From positions 37,892 through 101,891 of the forward strand of contig QANZ01027534.1 in assembly GCA_003254925.1 (NCBI GenBank): a DNA stretch of 64,000 nucleotides, given 5' to 3'. This stretch comes from Chamaecrista fasciculata (lineage: Eukaryota > Streptophyta > Magnoliopsida > Fabales > Fabaceae). How positions within the stretch are numbered: position 1 is the first letter of the stretch; each line of letters opens with the position of its first letter. Positions 1 to 10,320 of the stretch are shown piece by piece. Both the position numbers and the translations under genes were made by a program. Below the pieces are notes generated by a model. It made no database searches. It saw only the letters and a list, made by a program, of their open reading frames with translations, and was not told the origin of the DNA.

Positions 1-1127
1 ATTTCTCCTTATAAAAAAAGAAAAAGAAAATTGGTACATTTTCAGACAGGCTGTCATTTTCGATTTATTTTCTGGAGACAGAACAAAAAGTGTAAATAAA
101 TATGGAAGCAAAAACGCAAACCACATGACATTATTGACTAATTATCACTACTGCAAGAGTCTTGATTATTGACAACAATTTCAATCTTCAATTCTTTTTT
201 TATTGTCATAGGTTCCATAAGGAGAAATGAGTAAATATTTATACTTTCAGACTCTTCCTAATCCTAATTTATAAATATAAAAGTTTGGATGTTAACTTTT
301 GTGCCTACTATAGAAAAATCTTATTAATTGAAACATATACTATTTTTAGTTTTTTTTACTAATAAAAATAAAAAAAGGAATGGAAATGTTATTAGTTAAA
401 AATGTTCATAAAGTGTAAATTCTTTTTTATTTTATTTGGTTTTCAATGAAAATTTTCTTAATTTTGTCTCTTAATTCTTTTTTAAAGATTTTCTCTTATG
501 CAATAGGTAATTGATTTATATTTTTTTTATCATAAATTGTCTAATCTAATTCGTGTCTTAGTCATAGTTGAGATTATTTTCTTATTTATAAGTAATTTAG
601 TTTCATTTAACTAATGTTTGGAGTTTAAAATTTTAAAATTACAATTAATTTTATTAAAAAAATTTGTTATCATAATTAAATATGTCACGTCAATTAATTT
701 AAATGAATTGAGACAAAACTCTAAAAATCAAACGAAAAACTACAAAAAAAAAAATCTTATCTAAGTAGTAAGTATGTAAGATGAAAATCAAATTTATGAC
801 TCTTCATATATAATCGGCCAATTTTGCTAATTGAGCCACAGCTCACAGACAATCAAGTCATCAAACTCAATTATTTATGATCCAGGCCAAAAAGAACAAC
901 TCAATTATTTATGAGATTAGTAACTAAAAAATATACATCTTTAAAAATTTCAATTCCTTAAGTTATATATATGCCATATCTTATTAAAATTAAGTTTAAA
1001 CTTCAGTCTTCAAATATGAATTACTTTTCTCTTACAAATAAAAACTTTTGTGAAAAAATTCTCACTTTCTGATTCTCCTACTAGCCCAACTAAATTTAAT
1101 TTAATAAAGCAATATTAATAAAATAAA
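1..1127. other. AT-rich intergenic DNA, no gene seen
   Basis: This stretch is very AT-rich and has no open frame with recognisable protein similarity on either strand. I see no tRNA, long repeat or splice-supported exon in it. It is the distal upstream flank of the KOR1-type gene. Confidence 0.6.
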
Positions 1128-1793
1128 AACAAGATCAAAGTTTATGTTTGGTCCATAACTTTTACTAAGGTTTCAATTTTGTCTCATAACTTTTTTTTCT
1201 CGCACTTTTGGTCCATATCTTTTACTTAGATTGGAAATTTGATCATGTATCACTTTTGGTCAAGTTGCAGAATTGGTCTCGTAAGAAGTTCCACCATCAG
1301 TCCTACTTGACCTGACCCAAAAATATGATACTAATTATGCATCTAATTTAAAAATATGAGACCAATTTTATAACTTGACCAAAAGATATAAGACCAATTA
1401 TGTAATTTGACCCAGAGATATGAGACTAAGAGTATAACACAGGACCAAATCTGCAACATGAGAAAAAGATATGATATAAAAAATGCAACAAAAGTTCCAC
1501 CATCAGTCCCATCTAACCTGACCAAAAAATATAGTACTAATCATGCATATGACTTAAAAATATGAGATCAACTCTCTAACTTGACCAAAAGATGTAAGAC
1601 CAAATTTGCAACCTAACCAAAAGATATAAGATCAATTCTGCAACCTGACCCAGAGATATGAAACCAAAAGCACAACACGAGATCAAATTTACAACTTAAG
1701 CAAAAGATATGAGATAAAAAATGCAACAAAAAAACAATGGGACTAAATTGATACCTGAAAAAAATTTATGAGGGCAAAAGTACAATTTATCCT
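1128..1793. repeat. Inverted-repeat MITE with ggtcc-type termini
   Basis: The left part repeatedly reads 'ttggtccataactttt' and 'tttggtc', and the right part carries the complementary 'agaccaa', 'gaccaaa' and 'gagggcaaaagtacaa'. The whole block can fold on itself. The same sequence style ends several better preserved elements in this window (54486, 57063), so I class it with that Mutator-like MITE group. No target duplication is preserved and the ends are approximate. Confidence 0.5.
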
Positions 1794-1904
1794 AAAAATA
1801 AAATGGACAGCAAGCAACAACCATAGGAATAGAATATTAGCAAAATAGTCACACTTACACGTCAAAAAGTCCAGCTTGAGTCTCCTTCACTGCAATCTCA
1901 TCAT

Positions 1905-2145
1905 CATCTTCTTCACACTCTCTTTCTCTCTCTACACCATAGAGAGAGAAAATCGGAGTCTGTCTCTGTCCTCTCTCTCTATATTATTTCTTTAATGTTT
2001 CGCTTTACTCTTTCGCTAAGTTACTAGTATTTCAGTGCACTCTCTTTTTCTATTTATCTTCATCTTCCTTCATTCCCAGATCTGGTTTTTCTGTTCCATT
2101 GTCGGTGGTGATTATTGATTCCTTCAATCCGAGTTTCATCAATTG
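1905..2145 (+). promoter_or_regulatory. CT-rich leader upstream of KOR1 start
   Basis: A CT microsatellite-like tract (about 1910-1985, repeated 'tctctctc') precedes the KOR1 coding start, as is common in plant 5' untranslated leaders. The transcription start cannot be fixed from sequence alone and I see no clear TATA box. Confidence 0.4.
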
Positions 2146-5100
2146 ATGAGTATGTACGGTAGGGATCCATGGGGTGGCCCACTGGAGATCAACGCGACGG
2201 ATTCCGCCACCGACGACGATCGGAGTCGGAATCTGAACGATTTCGATCGGGCGGCGTTATCGCGACCGTTGGATGAAACGCAACAGAGTTGGCTTCTTGG
2301 ACCTAGTGAGCAGAAGAAGAAGAAGAAGTATGTAGATCTAGGTTGCATCATTGTTAGCCGTAAGATCTTCGTTTGGACGGTCGGTACGCTTCTCGTTTCT
2401 GCTATCTTGGCTGGATTCATCACTCTCATCGTTAAAGTTGTACCGCGTCACCACCATAAGCCTCCTCCTCCTGATAATTACACTATTGCTCTTCACAAGG
2501 CTCTTATGTTCTTTAACGCTCAGAAATGTAAGCTTCTTTCTCTTTTTGTCTTTACTGGTACTACCGAACTAGACACCGACACTCCTAACTGTAGTTCTTT
2601 CTTTCTCACGCTTCTCTTTTCTCTTCTCTTTCACTCTTCTTTTTTAATTTTTTTGCTTGTCTTATAAGGTACTTCTGATTTTGATTTGCTTATTCTCTTC
2701 TGCGCTATTTCACCGTTTCTTAATAATATAGCTTTCTGTGATGATAATTGAAGATCTTAGATGTTGATTATCCATGATTTACATTTGATTCCTGCAGGGT
2801 GTGCATCTTTTTTTTTGTTTTCTGCTTTTCTGGATCCTTCTTTCCCGTGATATGATGAAATTTGAAGATCTTAGATGTAGATCATGGATAATGAATAAGT
2901 TATTGATATTGGAGATCTTAGATGTTGCTGTAGTGGTAAAAAAAACCATTCCCACATACGGGGATGTAGGAATCAGTGGACACAGGGCACTATTGTGATT
3001 ATTAGCTTCAGAACAATATTTGGTTTAAAAAAATTAAGGAAGTTCTAAATTTTTTTATGTTGTTTTTATTTTGCCTGCAGCTGGGAAACTTCCTAAGAAT
3101 AATAATGTATCATGGAGAGGCAACTCGTGTTTGCAAGATGGAAAGTCCGATGTGTCGAGCGTCATCAAGGATCTGGTTGGTGGCTATTACGATGCCGGAG
3201 ATGCTATCAAGTTCAACTTCCCTATGTCTTTTTCTATGACTATGTTGAGCTGGAGCGTAATTGAATACAGTGCCAAGTATGAAGCTGCTGGGGAGCTCAA
3301 CCATATTAAGGATATAATTAAATGGGGAACAGATTACTTTCTGAAGACCTTCAATAGTACTGCTGATACCATCGGCACACTTGCTGCACAGGCAAGTATT
3401 ATGCTTTAGAGTTATTTGAAATTGTGGACAGTCAAGTTATTCTGTTGCATATGAAGATTTCTAGCCTCCCGAGCTCACGGCCTTTTCCTTTTGTTGGGGT
3501 GGGATGATCTGGCTGGGGGATCTTTATCTTTGTGGGAAATCTTTTTTAAGTTTTTTTTTGGGTACTGTTGTAATATTAAAGATTAGATGGAAGCCTGCTA
3601 TACACATTTGAATATGAGAACGTGCTTTGGCAGTTTATTTGGAAACTTGGAGAATGCATCTCATCTTTGGTTTTGTACCCTCTTTGACAGGTTGGGGTAG
3701 GCAATACTAATGGAGGAAGTACTACTCCGAATGACCACTACTGCTGGATGCGTCCGGAGGACATTGATTATCCACGACCGGTAACCGAATGTCATTCCTG
3801 CTCAGATCTCGCTGCAGAGATGGCTGCTGCTTTAGCTGCTGCATCCATTGTTTTCAAAGACAACAAAGCCTATTCACAGAAACTTGTTCACGGTGCTACA
3901 ACACTGTTTAAATTTTCAAGGGATCAGAGAGGAAGGTATAGTGCAGGTGGTTCGGATGCAGCTATATTCTACAATTCCTCTAGCTACTGGGATGAGTTTG
4001 TTTGGGGAGGCGCTTGGATGTATTATGCGACTGGAAATTCTTCCTACCTCAAGCTTGCTACTACTACTGGCATTGCCAAACATGCCGGTGCTTTTTGGGG
4101 AGGCCCCGATTATGGTGTTCTGAGCTGGGATAATAAGCTTGCTGGAGCTCAGGTAATTTTGTGGATTTTCTATACTTTAGCATGCTATAGTCATCCATTT
4201 AAAATTTTTGTAAATAAATTAGCTGTGGCTAGAATTGTAAGTTAACTGATTGAAGCTTGGTATTTCCTGACTACGTTATGAGTTTCTGAATGCATTTGTT
4301 TATTTTGGTGGAGGGGACATCATCCATGGTAGATCGCTTATACTTGAGTCCTGGGTATCCATACGAAGAAATTTTGAGGACCTTTCACAATCAGACCAAC
4401 ATAATTATGTGCTCATATCTTCCAGGACTCAAGTATAAGCTATAGTTCTCTGATTTTAAGTGATCTATATATTCTTTTAGTGGTATCTTTATAATGTTTA
4501 AGAGTATTCATCTGCAGTCAAATTGGTGTATAGACTAATATAATAACAGTGCTTTTGTCCCATTTTAAGTCCATGCTTGACTTTCTCAGTTTTTCCCCTT
4601 CACAAAATGTCTTTTTTTCTTTTTCCAATAATTTTATATCAACATTTACCATTAAGGTGGCCTAAATTTAGAAAGTCATCTTACAAAGCAAAAGGAAGTT
4701 ATAGCTAAATTTCTTGCCCTTGTAAGTCTTGGTGTAGTGGTTCTTTCTTGAGTTAGTTACTTAACTTTGCCATCTTCTATTTAGGTTCTTCTGAGTCGAT
4801 TGAGATTATTCTTGAGTCCTGGGTATCCATACGAAGAAATTTTGAGGACCTTTCACAATCAGACCAACATAATTATGTGCTCATATCTTCCAGTTTTCAC
4901 AAGCTTTAATAGAACGAAAGGTATGATTCTACAAGTTCAAAACTTTTCTCTAGGCCTTACAGTTCACAATGTCCATTATGTATTCTAATGTACAATAACT
5001 GTATTTTTTATTTTCTTTTGCACAGGAGGCTTAATTCAGTTGAATCACGGTAGACCTCAGCCTCTCCAATATGTTGTCAATGCAGCCTTCTTGGCTACCC

Positions 5101-5744
5101 TGTATAGTGATTATCTCGATGCTGCCGATACACCTGGATGGTATTGTGGACCCAATTTCTTTTCAACTGAAGTTCTTCGAAACTTTGCCAGGACCCAGGT
5201 GCTTAAATATTCTGCTTCTCTTTAGATGATTAATCTATGGGTTCTGACTGTTCTGCAGTTAATTGAATTTGAAACCATTATGAGGTGTCGGGGCTAATTT
5301 TAATTTCACTAACCATTTTTCTGGGGGTGTTGATTTTTGGGGCAGATTGACTACATCCTTGGGAAGAACCCTCGCAAAATGAGCTATGTTGTAGGTTTTA
5401 GTGATCGCTATCCAAAGCATGTCCACCATAGAGGCGCATCTATACAAAAGAACAAGGTTAAGTATAATTGTAAAGGAGGATGGAAATGGAGAGACTCGTC
5501 AAAGCCAAATCCGAATAAAATTATTGGAGCCATGGTTGCTGGTCCTGACAAGCATGACGGTTTCCATGATGTTCGTACTAACTACAACTACACAGAGCCA
5601 ACCCTTGCAGGAAATGCTGGTTTGGTAGCTGCATTGGTGGCATTGTCAGGCGACAAAAGCACGATCGACAAAAACACCATCTTCTCTGCCGTTCCTCCCA
5701 TGTTTCCTACACCTCCACCACCACCAGCACCTTGGAAACCATAA
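2146..5744 (+). CDS. KOR1: Membrane-anchored GH9 endo-1,4-beta-glucanase, KORRIGAN1 type
   Basis: GH9 endo-beta-1,4-glucanases of the KORRIGAN class are type II membrane proteins of the Golgi and plasma membrane that act with the cellulose synthase complex. Six exons are supported: 2146-2527, 3081-3391, 3691-4152, 4785-4920, 5026-5198, 5346-5744, giving 620 residues; family members are close to this length. Residues 1-73 are cytosolic with a lysine run at 57-61, and about 74-96 is the membrane anchor. The catalytic domain shows GGYYDAGD (Asp165, Asp168), HVHHRGAS (His515-516, Arg517) and [13 protein letters not shown] (Glu about 572). The C-terminus is a proline run ending PAPWKP. There are many N-x-S/T sites. 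ATG 2146 gives [14 protein letters not shown] 2152 would give MYGRDPWGG and is equally possible. Intron 2 has a GC donor (gcaagt at 3392); the nearby GT at 3396 would bring an early stop. A piece of exon 4 is duplicated in intron 3. Confidence 0.95.
4336..4440 (+). repeat. Duplicated KOR1 exon-4 fragment inside a hairpin
   Basis: Bases 4343-4425 are identical to exon-4 bases 4811-4893 (83 bp). The copy is bounded by a perfect 19-bp inverted repeat, gcttatacttgagtcctgg at 4336 and its complement at 4422-4440. It lies in intron 3 and lacks the normal exon start and a normal donor, so it is probably spliced out. Confidence 0.85.
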
Positions 5745-6727
5745 GGTTTTATTGTTTGATATCATATTTCTTGCGAAATATCTCGGATGACCGATCATTT
5801 TTGGGATTTTCTAGAAACTGGAAGATCAATGTATAATTTGGAGACAAGGAAGACTGGGATGGATGAGCAAAATGGAACAAGATGTTGTAGTAAATCTAGT
5901 CATCTGTCTACCCAAGATTATAGCATTAAGAATTGACAAGTGGTACTTGAAAGTGTCCCTTTGTTTTGAATTTTGTGACATACATAGTATATATGTAATG
6001 TAATAAACCTGGTATTCTTTAAATTATAAACTGAACAGCTGGCTATTGTATTGTTTGACAGTTTCAGACACTGTTTTACTTAACATAAATTAAAAAAAAA
6101 AGGTGTAATGTTTCTGTTAGTAAGTCTATTGCTTTTCCTTTTCAAGGTTGTGTAAGATTTTGTTTGGGAGTGGGAACATTGGATGGATAGGAAACAAGTA
6201 AAATTGTTCTTTTTATGAGTTTTATTGATTTGGAATGAAATTTTACATTTTTCAAATAATATTATTGTGAAAAAAATTACGTGGAGTTTTTTGAATTTTG
6301 CTATGAAGTTTAACAATGAATCATTTCTCGTGTTATAATAAGGGAGTTGACAAAGATATAAAGAAAACATATTTCACTATTTGAATGAAAAATTAACCAT
6401 AATTTATCCCTAATTTGTGATTAATAATAATAGTTTTTTTTTTCTGTCAATACACAAATGAAAAAGAAATTGTCCTTTTTAGCTGTTCATATTATAGAAA
6501 TAACGATAAAAATCAGACAAAATTATATTTTGAGGATTAAAATAGAACAAAATTGAAAGTTTGATGAACAAAACAAAATAACAAATAGCTGTAGCATCAA
6601 AATGAAACTGACCCTACAATTTGAGGATCAAAATGAGGGTTTGACTGATAATTTTCCTATTACGTATTATTGGCCATCATGCTTATTACCTATGATGGTT
6701 GCTCAGAATCTGATACCATATAAATAA

Positions 6728-6764
<37 letters not shown>

Positions 6765-6978
6765 GATGCCAATTTCATTTTGTTAGTTTACCCTTTATAT
6801 TGGACATTCTTATTCTTTGCTTTAGCAGTAAACCTCATTACACTATAACCCCATCATCACTTATATATTATCTTTTTCATATTTCACAATACTTTCATAT
6901 ATGCAAAATTACCAACATTAATAAATAAAAGAAGTTTCAAAAAATTCTTGTCAAAATTGTAATAGATAACCACAACAT
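5745..6978. other. KOR1 3' flank and intergenic DNA
   Basis: The 3' untranslated region of the endoglucanase probably ends after the AATAAA-like signal at about 6002-6007 (taataaac). The rest is AT-rich. It includes a (TA)n microsatellite at about 6733-6760 and weak remnants of 'aggatcaaaatgag'-type repeat sequence near 6530-6650. No gene is visible. Confidence 0.55.
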
Positions 6979-9900
6979 ATGGCAGAGGAATTGAATAGTT
7001 CATTGGAATATACACCAACATGGATTGTGGCTGTTGTTTGCTCCATCATGGTTTTCATCTCTCTCATAGTAGAGCGTGCTCTTCATCGCCTTGGAAAGGT
7101 ATGGATATTTTGATTATTTTCTTTCACATTTTCATGTTTATATTGAGAGATTCTTAGGTAATTATGATTTGCATAAGTAATTTAAACAATCATGAAGAGA
7201 TATGCAAAAGATTATTATTGAGTTGTATTTCTGAGATATTTACATGGCTTGAGGCATTATAAAGATCCATTGGCTTGTGGAATTATATGAGAAGCTAATT
7301 AAGTTAAAGTAATATTATTTTGTTATTAGGGATAATCCTATAATAATACTTTACTAGAAAAAAATATTATTCAAGGAGATACCCAGGAAGAGAGAAAAAT
7401 ACTAATTAAATGATATGATCAAACAAATTCTACTATGAAATTCGGAAAGACTCTTCTCTTAATAAATTCCTTTCTCCTATTAATACTTAACAAATGAGAA
7501 TGATCTAAATTCATTAATTTGCTCTTAAATGCATTGTTCATTGGTCATGTAATCCTCAGGTATAATAAAATTTGAAGTAAACATACAATTCGGTTCTTAA
7601 AAGATATATGAGTTAACAACTCAAATTATTGAAAGAACAATTTATATTACTTTAGTTCCGAAAAGTTTAGAGGCAATACATTTTAGTCCCTTAAACCTAT
7701 TTTTTAAGGGACTAATTAGTAGTGGCAAAAGAATTAAAAGATTTTCAGAGTGTAAACTAGACGTTCAGGTATCGAGTTATTGACTCATGTATCGTTCAAA
7801 CATTTCTCAGTTTATAGCTATTCCTAAATTTCCTTTATTCAGTGCATAATGAGTTGTTCTTTTGTTGGGTTATTGGATTTTACAGTACTTGATTCACAAG
7901 AACCAAAATGCACTATACGAAGCCTTAGAAAAACTGAAAGAAGGTAGAATCTTTCTTGTCACAACACACACAAATTGAAGAAGTTCATCATATTCATAAG
8001 ATTGTTTAGCCTAACTTAGTGTTTTTTTTTTTTGCTATGTTTTACAACAGAATTGATGCTTTTAGGGTTCATTTCCCTTCTATTAACTGTGTCTCAAGGT
8101 GTAATAAGCCGAATTTGCATCTCACCTAACCTTGTGACCCACATGCTTCCATGCAAAAGGCCTAACACAGAAGGTTCTTCTGAGCATGATCAAATTTACT
8201 ACAACACTGTGATTAACAGAAGAAGGCTTCTTTCTGAAGAGAATAGTTCACAGTATTGTACCCAAAAGGTAACATTTCTAATTTTTTTGCTAAATTTTTT
8301 CATCTGTTATGTTTGGATTGTTTTTTTTTCTTCTAACTGAAAATAAGAGTGTTTAGATTGATTTTTTTTTAAAGGAGAAGCATTTAAAAAGGTCCAAAAT
8401 GTACTCTTTTTTTTTCAAGTTAAATGTTCTGACTTTTCTAAATGCACTTGCAAAAACTCATGGAAAAGAATTCATAAAGCATTCTAGCACAATTCTAAAC
8501 AATATAATAGACTGAATTTCTATTTGGGTTCCTTAAATATCAATTTTTTTGTTCAACTTTGACCCTTCTTAGATTTCCTTAAAAAGGTCTTTTATTTCAG
8601 AGTATAGCTGTAAATCAAGCTATTGGGAGATTTGTTAGATAAACACATTGGTGATTGGTGGGTAGTAATAGATCAAATTAATGTTGTAAAATGTGAATGA
8701 AAATGAAGAGTATTTTTACATGTAACACATTCATTGCAGAAAAAAATTCTGATTTATAACACATTACTCTCATTTTTCTGAGCAGGGGAAGGTTCCATTA
8801 TTAGCATTAGAATCCCTGCATCATCTGCACATTTTCATTTTCGTCTTGGCTATTGTACATGCCGTGTTCTTCGTCACAACGATGATCCTTGGAGGTATAA
8901 AGGTAATGAAGAATCTTGTTTGAAGTAGTTGAGATATCATATATATAACAATAATAATGATGTTAATTAGTCGATTAAGCTAATTATGAATAGAAATATG
9001 AGCATGTCAAGGGGTGGATTGGACTTAAACATGTAACTAGCATGCTTATATATCCATTCAAAAAACTTTTTTTTAAGGTGATATAATTTCAGGTAAAACC
9101 ACCTTGACTTGTACACCAAGAAAATAAAATTCAAGTGCATATTTTGAAAGGGAGAAAATTGTAGTTCCTTGATTTGTGTTGTGTAATAATGATGTTTCTT
9201 GTTACCTTTGTGTAGATCCAACATTGGAAAAAATGGGAAGATGAGATTAAGGCAAAAGCCTCGAGACAAAAGCGTAATTTGAATACGAAACTCCATATCA
9301 TCTGAGTAAGAAAAAAAAAGTAGAAACTTCGGTTTTCTTAGATTCTAACAGTAAAACTTGTTTTTTATTTGCAGATGTTGCTGAAGCCCAAGATCTCCAG
9401 AGAGAGTTTGTGCAAACACATGCTGAAGGATATTGGAGAAGAGCAGCTGTTGTGGGTTGGCTGGTAAATATAACTGAAATTTTTTTGAAAAATTAAGTCA
9501 TTCACTTATCAAGTGCAATCCATTAAAGAGATCTTGGGATTCTAGCAATCTAGCTTAAAAAAGGGGCTCACTGAAGTGTTAAATTCTCATAATTTGACTA
9601 GAATAAGCTGCTTGAATAGGTTATAACTTGATGCAAATATGAGGATGTGAATGTGATGATTTTTGGGTTTGGTTTTGAATTTGCAGAGAGCATTCTTCAA
9701 GCAATTCTATGGCTCTGTTACCAAATCTGACTACATTGCACTGAGACAAGGATTTATAAAGGTTAGGCTCTCCTAATTTCATATGTATTGTAATATTTCC
9801 TTTTTTCTTTTTGGGTACGACTAGAAGGTTTCCTCCACCTATCTGTTTACGGTCTAGAAAAGGACTAATTCTCGTTTGATTCGTGAGGTCCGATAATGGG

Positions 9901-10286
9901 GGTAAAGCTCTCTCAACAGGAGTGTCTTTATGTAGACTGAAACTCAAAACCTTGGCTATGGAGATTAGAGTATCTACTACTCAAACCAACCATTTGTTGG
10001 TTAATATTACTTTGATAACATATTTCATCACCTAAACACACAAAGGACACCAATAATTGTGAGTTATTTTTGTCTCCCAGGAACACTGCCCACAAAGGCC
10101 TGATTTTGATTTTCACAAGTATATGATGAGGACACTTGAAGTTGACTTCAAAAAAGTAGTAGGCATAAGGTGATCATTTGCCTACTTTTTTGGTAGACCA
10201 ACACAAGTCTAAGAGTTTCTCCTTCAAACATGCTTATATGCTTAATTTCTTTCACAAGAACACTCATTTTTTATTTTAAGGTCTTC

Positions 10287-10320
<34 letters not shown>

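Noticed and set aside
2351-2667. Alternative frames at KOR1 exon 1
   Set aside because: The KOR1 frame with its donor at 2528 matches the family; the others read out of frame or into the intron.
8967-9296. 109-residue minus-strand frame
   Set aside because: Lies across MLO intron 4 and exon 5, with no similarity of its own.
9216-9305. MLO as a pseudogene because of an in-frame TGA in exon 5
   Set aside because: A donor at 9274, before the stop, restores the frame with exon 6 and gives the expected family sequence.
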